A stretch of DNA of 64,000 nt from Spirodela intermedia (taxonomy: Eukaryota; Streptophyta; Magnoliopsida; Alismatales; Araceae), in contig LR746272.1 of assembly GCA_902729315.2 (NCBI GenBank), positions 682,001 to 746,000 on the forward strand, given 5' to 3'. Every line of letters begins with the position of its first letter. Positions within the stretch are counted from its first letter, which is position 1. The notes beneath the pieces are model-generated. The model did not search any database and was not told the DNA's origin. It was given only the letters and a program-made list of their open reading frames with translations. A program made the position numbers and the translations under genes. This document shows, one piece after another, positions 47,361 through 59,759 of this stretch.

Positions 47361-48967
47361 CTAAGATCCTGGTCGCAGGCGGTAAGTAGGGACGGCGAGC
47401 AGGTTTTTGGCTCTCGCCAAGCTTAACCCGAATTTCTCCGACATGTCCAACTCGCCGGGGAGCTCCCAGTCGAAGCAGTGCACCAGCTGGGCTACGACGA
47501 ACCGCACCGTCGTCAGACCCATCTGCATGCCGGGGCACCTCCGGTTTCCAGCTCCGAAGGGGAGGATGCCAGAGTCGAGGCCATCACGATCCTCAGACCC
47601 GCCGCCGGCCCCCTCGAACCTCTCCGGGTAGAAGGCCTCCGGATCGACCCATTCACTCGGATCCCTTCCCATGGCCCAGAGGTTCACAACCACTTGGTTT
47701 CCTTTTTCAAACTGGAAGCCGCCGACGACACAGTCCTCCCGGACAGCCCTGGGGATGAGGGGGGCGACCGGGTGCAGCCGCATGCTTTCCTTGATCACCA
47801 TCTCCAGGTAGTGCAGCCTGGGGAGGTCTTCCTCCTCAACCATCCTGTCCATGCCGACGGCCTCCTCCAGCTCCTGCTGCAGCTTCCTCATCACCCGGGG
47901 GTGCCTCAAGAGCTCCGACATCGTCCACTCCACCGCGGTTGCCGACGAATCCGTTCCCGCGGTGATCGTGTCCTAATAGGAAAGAAAAACAAGGCGAGAT
48001 AAAAAATAATAATACTCACAGTAGTATAATCTGATTTCTTTTCTTGTCGTTGTCTCACCATGAGGATGGCCTTGAGGTTAACCCGATCATACTGCGTTCC
48101 CATCGAAGAGAGGATCGAGGCGATCACGGAGTCCTCAACCTTCATCCCTTCGTTCAGACTCCGACAGTACTTGTCGATGACCTCCTCGAAGAGGCTATCG
48201 TAGACCCTTCTGACGGCCTTCATTCGTCTCCGGACTCCGTTCAAGTCGAGGAATCCGATAAAAGGGAGGTAGTCGTTGATGTTGAATACCCCGGCTAACT
48301 GGGTAGCTTCTTTGACCGTCTTCTGTATGGTAGCTTCGTCCCCAGATATCTTCCCGAACAGAATACGGAACACAATGGCCATGGTCGTCGAGGCTACGGC
48401 TTCGGTGAGATCGACAGGTTTGCTGTCCCCCTCGGCAGCCTTCTTCAGGAAGTGCAGGAGCCGGTGAATCTCCGCGTTCCTCATGCCCCGGAAGGCTTGG
48501 ATCTTGCGGGTGGAGAGCATATGAGACAGGCAGAGGTTCCGGGATTCGCGCCAGTTAGTCCCGTATTCGCTGTTCAGGATCCCCTTCTGCTGCCCATAGG
48601 TGAGGTAAGCGCTGATATCGCCCCCTGGCCGGTCCATGAAGACGGGCTCCCTGAGGAACTTCTGCGCAGTAGCGAAGGACGATACCACCACCATTCGGAC
48701 GAAGCCGAGCTTGATGCCCATGACGGGCCCGTACGCCGCCGCCAGTTTCCGGAGGGTCTGATGTGGTAAGGTTCCCAAAGCGAGGAGATTCCCCAAAATA
48801 GGAAGACCGGGAGGGGATGGCGGCGGCCTGAAGCTTTCTCCACCGCCGATCTGGGTCGTCTTCTTCCTCAACAACGGGAGAGCGAAGAAACGTGCGGCCG
48901 CAGCGGCCGCTGCCACCGCTATGGCTACGAGAAGGGTATCTGGGGCCATCCACGAGTACACTGCCAT
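47361..48967 (-). CDS. Cytochrome P450, CYP71 clan (copy C', right arm)
   Basis: Exon 1 48,967-48,059, intron 48,058-47,973 (86 bp), exon 2 47,972-47,361; 506 residues identical to copy C, including the silent positions inside all shared frames. It therefore has the same anchor, hinge, AGTDSS, ExxR, PERF and haem-cysteine loop. It is convergent with copy C. Read-through of either gene would make RNA containing its own reverse complement. If the palindrome is an assembly artefact, only one of C and C' exists. Confidence 0.93.
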
Positions 48968-49562
48968 ACTTTGCTCCTCTGAAACCATGGCTGCTCACTT
49001 TCATGTGTATACACATATATAGTGTGTTCGTGTGGTGTGTGTGAGCGAGAGAGGGACGTGACATCCTACCTTCATAGGCCGGCATAACATTTTTCCGAGT
49101 TATTGCTCACTAGGAGAGAAGCCACGTACCGCCGCCGCGGCCGCTTCCACCACTACGGCTACGGGAATTGGGATCATCCACGAGTATACCGCCATACTTG
49201 GTCCTATGAAATTATTGCTGCTTACCTGAAATATATATTTATTTAGTAAGAGTGAGACATGTAAGGACCTTTTTAGTCCTCTCGAGGAGACGGAAGAAAC
49301 CTCCCGCTGCCGCGGCTGCTTCCACGAGTACACCGGCATACATGCTGCACTGAATATTTATTTATTTATCGAGAGAGAGAGAATTCGCCGTGACTCTGCC
49401 GGACTGGGGTTCATACTCGTTCAAAGTCCTCGCTCCCTCGGAGCCAGACGTGTCATCAACATCACCTTGCTACGCCGGCACAGCATGTCTTACAGAGTTA
49501 TTGCTCGCGAGGAGAGGAACCTTGCCGTGTCAAAGCCGGCTGCACTCCACTCACAAATAAAC
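48968..49562 (-). repeat. 5' leader/anchor module array upstream of P450-C'
   Basis: Mirror of 42,840-43,434: upstream ATGs at 49,195 and 49,339 with the gene at 48,967. It carries the only arm-to-arm difference I noticed, changing Arg to Ser near the end of the 79-codon upstream frame. Confidence 0.85.
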
Positions 49563-49575
49563 CGGGTTAATAATG

Positions 49576-50995
49576 GAGACCGAGGAGAACGGATCACGTC
49601 CACGTCGCCAAGCTGATTAAGAGAGGATCTTGTTTTATTAGTAATTATTTATTTCTTTAATTATGCATTCGAGAAGTTATAAATAACTTCATGTAACCCT
49701 AGAAAACCAAGAGAAGGAAGATCATGTCCACCACCCCACTATCTGCCGGCACATTATTTGCCTGCCTAGTGTTGAGGACACATAACCCATTCAAGCAAGT
49801 GCCGTAAAGGATCAAGAAGCCGTTACGGCACCAGCTGTCATCCAAGACAAACTAGAGCAATATTTTCATAAGAGCAACGGCTCCTTGCCCAATTCTACCA
49901 CATGACTTCTCTATATAAACTGACCCTTACAATGTAACACATGAACCATTCTTTCTATTCTAATCTTCTTCTTCTCGACACTCTCCTTTGTCTCGTCTTC
50001 AACCTCTATCTTTCTATACCCTAGTCTTTTCACCTAGTCGTTGCTGCACTGCTAGTTCGCCATCTACCAGCCACCTATCACCGTCCTTCGTCGATCATCC
50101 GCCGTTCATCATCCTTCTGCCACCATCTATCGCCCTCTGTCCACCGTCCATTGCCGTTGCTATCTGATGCTGCTGCTGCCGCCACGATCACCATCGACTG
50201 TTGTCGTCGTCCACCGCCTGCCAACGATACATGGGGAACAATTCATACCTTCGCCGCTGTCTAGAGCCATTGCCCACGTCACCAGCCCTACCACCACCGT
50301 GCCACCTCCTCCTGAACCGCCGCTCTGCCCCGCTGTTCCGCCCTTTCACCCGTTTTGCCACCTCTCACTCCGGCTGTTTTTTGCCAATTTCCCCGCCCCC
50401 ATCTCACCGGTTCAGATTAAATCCCCACCAGTTCATGACTCTGGACCCACCGGACTGGACTGGCCCAGTTCCGCAAGACCCGAACCTGCCAACTGTCAAC
50501 AATCCGAACCCGGTCAGCAGGAAGCCAGTCAACGATGAACAGTCGACAATCAGCACCTAGTCAACTGTCCACACGGCCAACTATGACCAATTGAGGGTTT
50601 CAGCTTCACTCTGTGCTCATCCACCGACTAGCCATTCATTCCGGCAACAACGCTATCGCTAAATCCTTTTTCTTTTTGGTTTGAGGATTTTGCTTATTTA
50701 GTATCTTATCTTCCAATTGCCGTTGAGTGAATCTTATATAGGTCCATTTATGGATTAACTGGTAAAGAGTTTGTGAAAACCCCTTGATAGTCATGTAGTC
50801 CACTTATTGTGGGTTAATCACTCTAAAATCCTCGACGATTTGTCAAACACATCGACTTTATTCATATCAAATCTCGTGAGAAATCACTTAATCTTATCTT
50901 AGTGAACTTTCTTAGACTCCTAGATCTAATATTGAGAATCAATTAGGTTACTTATTTAGGGTTAGCCTAGTTATTCTTCATCCTGCCCTGCATCA
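49576..50995 (+). mobile_element. LTR-like element in the right arm, probably a solo LTR
   Basis: About 1.4 kb between P450 leader DNA and myosin DNA, ending CCCTGCATCA. A TATATAA box is at 49,912, followed by a T/C-rich leader and a CCACCGTC-rich stretch, as expected for an LTR promoter and R/U5. Related copies lie at 20,443-21,830, 22,846-24,175 and 56,930-57,500. The start is set by loss of similarity to the P450-A upstream DNA. No target duplication was confirmed. Confidence 0.5.
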
Positions 50996-51006
50996 TACAT
51001 GGTAGA

Positions 51007-51556
51007 CACTGGAAAAAGATTCTATCTGATCTCTTTGAGAGACTTTATCCGCTTCTGATGTATCCCCTGGAACGCGAAGGCAAGATAAAATGAAATGGCA
51101 TGCGGAACATCCAGATATTGAACCCGGGCTTGAGATTCCATACTAGGGAACCTACTGCTTGGCGGATATATTTCAACTCATGCCAAGAGGTCCCTGAGAA
51201 CTGTACGTAGAGACGAGATTCATCAGCTGTCGGACAAACCATACGGTGAACAAAGGACAGGACCATGTGATGCCCACCTCTTCCGTGGCATTTACAATCC
51301 ATTTCTCCAGCTCGGCAAGCCCCGACTTCATGTACTCCTCGCTCAAGAACGAGCAGCACTCACAGCGCAACAAAAGACTTAAGAGACGCAAAAGATTAAG
51401 TCAATGATAGGAGATGAAGGTTTCAGTCAATCGTGGCATTTTTTCTTTTTTTACAACCAATTTACCTGTCCAAAAGCTGAACATTTGTGAACGAAAAGAC
51501 TTGAGTGGTGAGCTTGCGGATGAAGAATGAAGGTACCTGTGATAAGAAATAAAAGG
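51007..51556 (-). pseudogene. Myosin XI tail fragment (right arm and just beyond)
   Basis: Mirror of the left-arm fragment, in the same orientation as the intact myosin gene. It runs through the palindrome edge to about 51,556, then joins DNA matching 37,560-37,670 of the unit B myosin pseudogene (51,560-51,680). It is thus a collapsed relic with an internal deletion. Confidence 0.82.
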
Positions 51557-51680
51557 GGCCTAGTAGCAGTCACTAGGAATTGGAGGAAACAATTTGAGTT
51601 CATTTACCCTTTTTCACTGAATAAATATTTGAGAACAGAGTTTGACATCTAAAATTTGACAATTATCCGTGAGGATCAAC

Positions 51681-52140
51681 TTGAACCCACTAGAACTTTT
51701 ATACTAATTTCCATGTCCCAGCTTTAGTTATAAATACTAAAATTGACATCTTTCGACTGAACAACTAAGAGATGATCACCACCCAAGTAGGCAACAACTG
51801 TTTTGAGGCGTTGAGAAGAATATTGATGAGAAACATGAGGTATTGGATTGCTTGTTGTTAATGCAGCATTTTTAGATGATAACTAGGGTCAGATATTAAG
51901 AAATATTGGTTTTATCAACGTGAAATGTAACTAAATTTAAGAAAAATATAAGATCATATTTTTGAACACATCTCATGAATTTTCAATTAAATACACATAT
52001 TAATCTCAATCAATTTGTATTTGATCTTTAAATCTATACTCTAACATGATTTCCAGGGTATATTCTAGAAAAAAATTAGTTTTTCTACAGCCAACGGAAA
52101 AGGTTTGTGGAGTTAGAATTTTTCTATATGTATTGAGGAA
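51681..52140. other. AT-rich DNA, no recognised gene
   Basis: No frame, repeat or regulatory motif that I can support. Confidence 0.35.
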
Positions 52141-52620
52141 TTTACGATGTTTTTCTATGTGATATTGAGCCAAAAAATATGAGGCCCAATACCCGGCCCA
52201 TTATGATGAGGGTATAAAGGGAAGAGCAGATAGAAAAAAGTGGGGACCCCCAAGAGCCAGGGTATGATAGCAGCAGCCAGCAGCGATGATGGGAGCAGCA
52301 TGGAGTGACATCAACGACAACAACAGCGAGCTCCCCTCTTGAGTGACAGGTGGAGGAGAGTATGGCTGCGGCAATGGCGACAGTAGCTACAGTGACAGCG
52401 ACGACAGCTACGGCGATGGTAGTAGTGAGCTCCCCTCCTGAGTGACAAGTGGAGGTGGAGGTTGGCACAACGACGGTGGCCGCTGCTATGGCAGATGGAG
52501 CACATCCACGGCAGGCTGAGCATGGTGATGATAGACGGATCCCTTCTTCCCCCTTTCTCAAACATCTTCGGAGTGACAGAAAAGGGATGAGATTGCTATA
52601 GATTAGGGCTTTCCTTTACT
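52141..52620 (-). repeat. Low-complexity GC-rich stretch with internal duplication
   Basis: The string GAGCTCCCCTC(T/C)TGAGTGACA(G/A)GTGGAGG occurs at about 52,331 and 52,430, amid GACGACAG-type repeats. The 139-codon minus frame is Ala/Val/Thr-rich through composition and lacks any domain, so I do not call it a gene. It is probably part of an LTR. Confidence 0.5.
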
Positions 52621-52779
52621 ACATCTATTTACTGTTTTTCATGGCATAATTCAGTACTCATTCTACTTCTCTAAATGTAAGCGGACTAAAGATGATTCTA
52701 TTGCAGATTTATTTTTTATTATTATTTCTTTGATGTATCTTTCTGTTTCGTTCTATATTGAGTGACATGGCAGTCGGAA

Positions 52780-53030
52780 TATACTTCCGACCCACTTGTG
52801 GGACCAGTTGGCCAGCGGGTCCCCCCTTTTTATATACTTTTATTTTATTTTTCTTCATTTATCTAAAAAACATAACTATATAAATTCACATAAAATCACA
52901 TAATTAGTTTAAAATTTATATTAACTAACTAAAAATTAATTTTATAATTAGCATAAATATTAGTTCATTTATTATAACTTAAGAATTAAACTATATTATT
53001 AATTAATTATTAATTTATGATAATAAAGAC
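52780..53030 (-). mobile_element. Gypsy-like LTR relic
   Basis: Inverse relative of 1,148-1,447: it ends TTTATGATAATAAAGACTTATAAG, with the shared GTGGGACC..TTGGCCAGCGGGTCC at its other end. Confidence 0.6.
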
Positions 53031-54389
53031 TTATAAGTGAGTGATAGTCACAGAGTGAGATTTGATTATTCTTCCCACTTATTTATAATTATTATTTTTA
53101 TCTATCTAAATTATTATTTTTATTATTGGGTGATGATGTGATCTAATAGTTGTATAATAAATTACACAAATTTAAAATTTATAACATTAAAAATAATATT
53201 TTTTAGTTTTTAAAAATTATTTAAGAAAAACTAAATCAATTATAATTCAATAAAAGGTTTCAAAAATAGTGAGAATTTTTAATCTGATCATAGGGATGTA
53301 AGATAATATCTAATAATATTTTAATGTTTTTAAAAGAATATGATGTTTTATAATTTTTAGACTAAATGATGAATATAAAATTTATTTAAAATTTTACATA
53401 AAAAATAAGGGTGCAAATATCAAAATGACATCAACTTCTCGATGAACATGATTCATATGAAAATAAAGTTATGTCTGATAATTTTTATATAAGCAATTAC
53501 AAATAATTTATTTAGTCAAATTAAGATCTATAAAAGTCAAAATAATTGTAATTGAATGAATAAGATTTTTAAAACTTAAAATTACACAAAATTTAAAAAT
53601 AAAGTAGAAAAATTATGACTTTACAGATCTTCAGTGACTATCACTCGATGGAGATAAATTAGAAAGAGGTGAGATGCATCTTAGAGAACTTCATTCTCAA
53701 GTCTGCGTAGTAAGAGTAGGCTCTTCATTACATCTGATATGATCTTAGGAGGTGACAACTCGTCTTTCAACATATTGTCATTTTCCCAACAATAGCTTGT
53801 TCATTAATCAATCAAAAATAATTTATTAAATAGATTCGCGATACTTTTATCTATAATCATTTGACAATTTGGCATAACAATGCTCTACAAATCTTATTGA
53901 TGAAATTTTCATTGATGATTAAGTGATTCTGATAGCATAATCATTGATTGACACTCTCTAAGAAAATTATAATTTAATCAAATAAAAATATAAGTTTTGG
54001 CTCTAGTGAGATTCAAACTCTTGTTAGTTGCTCACTTATATGAGAGAGAGTGAAATAAGTATATGAATACTCAGATAATATGATATTATAAAGATATATC
54101 TTTCTCACAAACTAAGAGTATTTTAGGTATTTAAAATTATTGAAAACCATCCAAAAAGTTGTGAATAGGTTTAGTCTCACATTTGTTATTATTTGAGTTA
54201 TAAAATGAATATTTAGTAAGATTAAATACTATAGTCAATAATTTTCTCTCTCACACATGTGTATGACCATCACTTGCTCCACATCTAGCAAGCCATTGGT
54301 GATGTGGAAGGGGAGTGTTTGCACACTTGTTCCCTACCTATTGATCAAGCCTCATGCTCGTAGCTACACTCGATTGTGCTTCTAACCCA
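53031..54389 (-). mobile_element. AT-rich interior between two gypsy LTR relics
   Basis: No coding frame. 53,905-54,045 is shared with 39,098-39,240. Flanked by related, same-strand LTR relics, so probably a deleted element or two adjacent solo LTRs. Confidence 0.45.
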
Positions 54390-54625
54390 CTTGTAGGGCT
54401 TGATTGACTAGTAAGTTACCCTTTTACTATATTTTTATTTTATTTCTCTTCATTTATCTTAAAAATAAGATTATAAAAATTAAATAAATTTATATAATTA
54501 ATAAAAAAATATTAACTTATTAAAAATTATTTTTCATAATTTAATATAAATATAAATATATTTATTATAAGTAAGGTTAAAAATATATTATTAATTAATT
54601 ATTAACTCATGATAATGAAGACTTA
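54390..54625 (-). mobile_element. Gypsy-like LTR relic
   Basis: Ends TTAACTCATGATAATGAAGACTTATTA, the reverse complement of the LTR start at 1,148. P450-D leader similarity begins about 80 bp further on. Confidence 0.6.
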
Positions 54626-54699
54626 TTATATGGCAAGTAGTAACAATATAATTTCAGTAGTGTTTTAGTTTATTTTTCTCACTACACAAGTAGGGACAA

Positions 54700-54834
54700 T
54701 GAGCAATAACTCGTGAGGAGATGATGATGATGACACATCTAACTCTAAGCGAGGGAAGACGTTGAATGAGTATGAACCTCAGTCCAAGAAGGTTACAACG
54801 AATCCTCTCTCTCTCTCATATTTTCAGAGCAACT
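54700..54834 (+). repeat. Single leader module of P450-D
   Basis: GAGCAATAACTCGTGAGGAG, GATGACACATCTAACTC and AATGAGTATGAACCTCAGTCC match the outermost leader of copies C/C', but here the leader joins the gene start directly. The array therefore has one module only. Confidence 0.75.
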
Positions 54835-56418
54835 ATGGCGGTGTACTCATGGATGGCCCCAGAATCCCTTCTCGTAGCCGTAGCAGTGGCAGCGGCATGT
54901 TTCTTCACTCTCCCATTGTTGCGGAAGAGGAGGACTCTAATTGACGATGGAGTAAGCTTTAGGGTTCTGCCAGGCCCTCCTGGTATTCCTATCCTTGGGA
55001 ATCTCCTCAGTTTGGGAACCTTGCCTCACCAAGCCCTCCGGAAGCTGGCGGAGGTGTACGGGCCGGTCATGGGCATCGAAATCGGCCTCGTCAAAGTGGT
55101 GATTGTATCGTCCTTTGCTGATGCGCAGAAGTTACTCAGGGCCTTCGCGAACCGGCCCTCGAGCAACTCCAGCGTTTACCTCGCCTATGGGCGGAAGGGG
55201 GTCGTCTTCTCAGACTATGGGAATATCTGGCGCGAATCCCGCAACCTCTGCCTTGTTCACATGCTCTCCATCCGAAAGGTCGAAGCCTTCCGGAACGTGA
55301 GGAAGGGGGAGATTCACCGGCTCCTGCACTCCCTGAAGAAGGCTGCAGAGGAGGACCCCAAGCCGGTCGATCTCAGCGAAGCCGCAGCCTCGACGATCAT
55401 GGCAATCGCGTGCCGTACTTTTTTCGGGGAGGAATATGGCAACGAATATGCCATATATATTAGACGGTCAGAGAAGCTTTGCTGCTGGCCGGGGTATTCA
55501 ACATCAACGACTACATCCCCTTCACGGATTCCTCGGCTTGAACAGAGTCAGGAGACGAATGAAGGCCGTCAGAAGGGTCTACGATGGCCTCTTCGAGGAG
55601 GTCATCGACAAGTAGTGTCGGAGTCTGAACGAAGGGATGAAGGCTGAGGACTCCGTGATCGGCTCGATCCTCTCTTCGATGGGAACACAGTATGATGGGC
55701 TAACCTCAAGGCCATCCTCATGGTGAGACAACGACAAGAAGAGATGTCAGATTACATTGCCGAAGTATTCTTCTCATCTCACAGCGTTTGTCTCTCCTAT
55801 TAGGACACGATCACCGCGGGATCGGACACGTCCGCAACCACGGTGGAGTGGATGATGTCGGAGCTCCTGAGGCACCCCCGGGTGATGAGGAAGGTGCAGC
55901 AGGAGCTGGAGGAGGTCGTCGGCATGGACAGGGTGGTTGAGGAGGAAGACCTCCCGAAGCTGCCCTACCTGGAGATGGTGATCAAGGAAAGCATGCGGCT
56001 GCACCCAGTCATCCCTCTGATCCCCAGGGAGGCCCGGGAGTACTGTGTCGCCAATGGCATCCAGTTTGAGAAAGGAACCCAGGTGTTTGTCAACATCTGG
56101 GCCATGGGAAGGGACCCGAATGAATGGGTCAACCCTGAGGCCTTCTACCCAGAGAGGTTCGAGGCGGGCAGCGGGGGGGGGGCTGGGGATCGCGATAGCC
56201 TCGAGTCTGGCTCCCTCGCCTTCGGAGCCGGAAACCGGAGTTGCCCCGGCATGCTGATGGCTCTGACGACGGTGCGGATCATTGTGACCCAGCTGGTGCA
56301 TTGCTTCGACTGGGAACTCTCCGGAGAGTTGGACATGTCGGAGAGATTCGGGTTAAACTTGGCCAGAGCCAAAAACCTGCTCGTCGTACCTACCTACCGC
56401 CTTCCACCAGGATCTTAG
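54835..56418 (+). pseudogene. Cytochrome P450 pseudogene (copy D)
   Basis: Start [10 protein letters not shown]; exon 1 is open to about 55,460, where a small insertion (GCCATATATATTAGACGG against GCTACCATACAGAAGACGG in C) shifts the frame. A 1 bp deletion near 55,532, a stop in the ATCGACAAGTAG codon run (55,604-55,615) and another 1 bp deletion near 55,697 follow. Exon 2 (55,804-56,418) is open and keeps AGSDTS, ExxR, PERF and FGAGNRSCPG. The open second exon suggests that the damage is fairly recent. It is the only copy outside the palindrome on the plus strand. Confidence 0.92.
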
Positions 56419-56429
56419 ATGCCAGATGA

Positions 56430-56929
56430 GGACCTAAGGAAGTTCTGTCCCCGACGTGAAACGGCAAGCGTGAGCTTGATCCCCACGTTTTGGGTCATTT
56501 ATATCACCCTTTGCCTCTTTCAGTCTGATTTCTCGACTAGTTGTCATATAAAATAAAAGAAAGATATTTACCTAGGGATATTTTTTGTTGGAACAAGGGT
56601 CAACTCCAAGTAACAAAAAGTTATCCCCTTGATCCGTCATGACACAGTATAGATAGAGAAAGATAATCAATCCACAGTTCAAGGATCGAACAGAAAAAAC
56701 TAAACATTGTTCAGAGATTCGCCTCCACATCGACAAGTAACGACGTCAGTAGACTTCACTGAATGCTAATATCACGCTCCCTTGCAAATTGGGATTGGCG
56801 GTTCCTGTTTTCTAACCCACAAACAGACGGTAGCTCACTGCACAAGTAAGACTAGCAACATTTTAAAGCAAGACGAGTGACACTTCCTCACTCTAGAACA
56901 CCTCCACCAGGCTTTTCTTATGCTTCCTC
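56430..56929 (-). mobile_element. Copia LTR relic forming the 3' flank of P450-D
   Basis: Contains CGACTAGTTGTCATATAAAATAA, CCTAGGGATATTTTTTGTT and ACAAACAGACGGTAGCTC, matching the 3' flanks of C and B. It is truncated by the element that starts at 56,930. Confidence 0.6.
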
Positions 56930-57520
56930 TGATGAGGATCGAAGAAGCGGGCCAACACCTCCAATTGTCAGCATATCCGCCCAAGCCCATTAGGGTGTAA
57001 TGTCTTCCTCGGGCCTCTCTATTTTCAATTATCAAAGAGGTTGTGAATAACCTCATGTACACCTATGAACGCCGAGAAGAAGATGAAGTCATTTTAAGTT
57101 TACTGCATATAGTTCCGCAACCACCTCCACCCGCCATATCCGCTCATGTTGTCCACTGTTCGCTGTCCATCAAGCATTTATCACCGTCTTTGGCCCATCG
57201 CCCACCGTCCATCTCCCTCCACCATCCATCCGCCATCCAGAACCGTCATCATATACGTCCTCCACTTCCGCCATCACCATCGACCACTGTCACTGCCCAC
57301 CGCCCACCAACAACACCTAGACCACAACTGGTGTCTTCGCCGCCGTTCGAACCATTGCCACCATTGATAGCGCTGCCGCCAGCATCGTCAGCCACCGAAC
57401 TACTGTCAACACATCCTCACCGATGTTCCACAGCTAGAATCCCGTCCACCACTCCATCGTTCTCCCGCTTGTTCCCTGCCGCTACGAAAACTAAATAGCT
57501 TTCAAGGAAGCTTACCCTAC
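56930..57520 (+). mobile_element. LTR-like element fragment
   Basis: Starts TGATGAGGATCGAAGAAG, like 35,497. It includes the CCACCGTCCATC-rich part seen at 50,130-50,220. The 151-codon frame at 57,043-57,498 is Pro/Ser/His-rich repeat DNA. Confidence 0.55.
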
Positions 57521-57739
57521 CACTGTCAGCGAAGGAAAACCGCTGCACCTATGCCAACCCCGATGACTAGCCGCAGATTATTCGCGAGATGTGTGTGTGT
57601 GTAGAGAGAGAGTGTCGGAGAGGCAGAGAGAAAGAGAGAGATGGAATGACTGCTACCATTTGACGAAGTGAAAGATGAATTTGTATCCATTAGCTGACGG
57701 CTGAGTACAAGCCATCTTAAACGATAGTAGAAAGCTAAA

Positions 57740-59759
57740 ATGTTTTGCTGTAAGCTATCTAGTTGAGCATGGAACCAACACTATTTTCCATGACTTATCT
57801 AGCCCACTGCCATATCAACATTGAATCATTACGAGAAAAATGTTTTAGAGAAAACAGCCCAGATATTCTTTCAATTGGCTTCTACCAATTCAGTCTTCCC
57901 CAAAATGGACACATCATGTTAAAACATCTTGAACATGAGATACTAACATGGTTTCACACTAAATCACAAACTAAAATCATAAAAAAAAGGAATTAGAAGT
58001 GTAGAACACTGTTGAAGTATCTCTATCATGTGACATAGCATCATCTAAATGAGAGACATGACAATCCACATGTGGAGTGTCAAGGGTGACTTAAGAACAT
58101 CCCAATTGATTAGAATGGTTGTTTTAGACCATTTTTACAAGTAAAAAATATCACATTTCATACATCTATCTATCATGTTACATAACATCATCTAAACACG
58201 AGATGTGTCAATCTACGTGGGGTGTCATAGGTGACTGCAGAATGCATGAAATGAGAGAGATTTTTTACTAGTAAACATGTTATAAAGCTACTCTTCAAAT
58301 TAATTGATATGATATTTAGTTTTTTATTTTAAAGTAGAAAATAGGGATCTTGGTGTTTTTCCAACAACTCTAAGAAGTCCCCTTTGCAGGGACAATTGTC
58401 ATGCCTCAATAGTCAATACAAAGGAAATCTCCAAGCCACTTCATAGCTGCAACAATGAAGCACATCATTTCAGTCAAAGCTACTATTCATCCTGTTGGCC
58501 ATTCCATTTCCTACTCTTAATGATCTGTGTTATGATCAATCTAGCCATAACTCCTCAAAAATCACTTAAATTTGCTCTTGTTTTAATCATTTAATATGTG
58601 TTTGATGTTGCTTGTGAAGACAATAATTTCTCTTTATGGCTATATTAGTTCAAAGATCAAATCTTAGTAATGCAATTGTGTTTTTCACTGAAGTCAATTT
58701 CTCCAGATTTATTCCATGATAAATACATTTTCATTAATTTACATTCGCCCTCTTTCTCATTTGAGATAAATGAATTCTGAGTGAAAATAATTGATGGGTA
58801 TTGTCCTCTCATTGTTCTTAGTGGAACTGAAGTTGAATGAGGAGGCAGAGGACAATTGCCATAGTCATGCAAGGGTGTAGATAGAAGTAGGGAGGACAAT
58901 GGCAAGAAGCAGATTTCATTTTCGCTCCATATTGATAGATCCTCACAGACAAAAGAGATTTCTCCCCATGGAAACTTTAGAAACTAAGACTTTATAAAAG
59001 GTTTGATGACAATCTTACCCTTTAGTACACTTTCCTTGGTTTGATGCATGCTTTTCATCTGTAGGGATTTATAATCGTTAGGTAACATAAACCTTACATT
59101 CTAAGATTATAGCATTACTCTTCTACACACTTTTTAATAACTCTGACATAATATATACAAACCAATACTTTCTTTACATTCTAAGAAGGCAAGATTGTGG
59201 TCCCCTCTTATTTCTTTACATCTAGCCCCTGCACAACATCAGATAGAGTATTCTGTTATCAGGCATTGATGTCACTAGATTGCCACTAGGTCGTGTAGAT
59301 TTTAGAAATGGAGGTTGAAATGAGAGTCTTGTGGTGTGACAAAAATTCACCATCACTTTGTCAAATTGGTAATTCCTTCTACCCATTGTCTTATATATGA
59401 TTGACGTGATGTTTTATCTAATAAATATGTTGAGCAACTGATGTCGGACCAGATGCAAATCATAATGCACTAATGGATCATATACGATTCAGAAAAGTAA
59501 TGAGAATAATGAGAATCATGATTGTTGAGAAGCCTAAATGTAGAATGGTTGTTTTAGACCATTTTTACAAGTAAAAAATATCACATTTTCACATTTTTCA
59601 TATAATGACCCAGAATAATCTGATTGTGATAGAAATTAATTCTTGAAAGACATTTGAATTAATTTCATTTTGGACAAAATTTACTCTTATGAGCTAATAG
59701 CTCGATCAGGAATAAGGCATAAAGAATAAGTAACTTTAGCTAATTACTAAAGGTGGTGA
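57740..59759. repeat. Segmental duplicate of 17,100-19,300
   Basis: Colinear with unit A and without genes. It contains the sister foldback at about 58,105-58,310. A 50 bp piece (TAGAATGGTTGTTTTAGACC...) recurs at 59,541, so part of the foldback arm has been copied again here. A (GT)n/(GA)n tract lies near 57,590-57,640. Confidence 0.7.

Larger units (their letters stand above)
46840..51537 (-). repeat. Right arm of the 4,698 bp inverted repeat
   Basis: Exact reverse-complement partner of 40,865-45,562, with one noticed substitution (49,109). Outside the arm the myosin similarity continues for another 15-20 bp (GATAAGAAATAAAAGG, as at 61,151), whereas it stops at once outside the left arm. 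This suggests that the right outer edge is the older junction. Confidence 0.97.

Noticed and set aside
52142-52561. 139-codon Ala/Val/Thr-rich minus frame as a membrane protein
   Set aside because: The frame comes from simple GAC/AGC-type repeats and a local duplication; no signal peptide logic or homologue was recognised.
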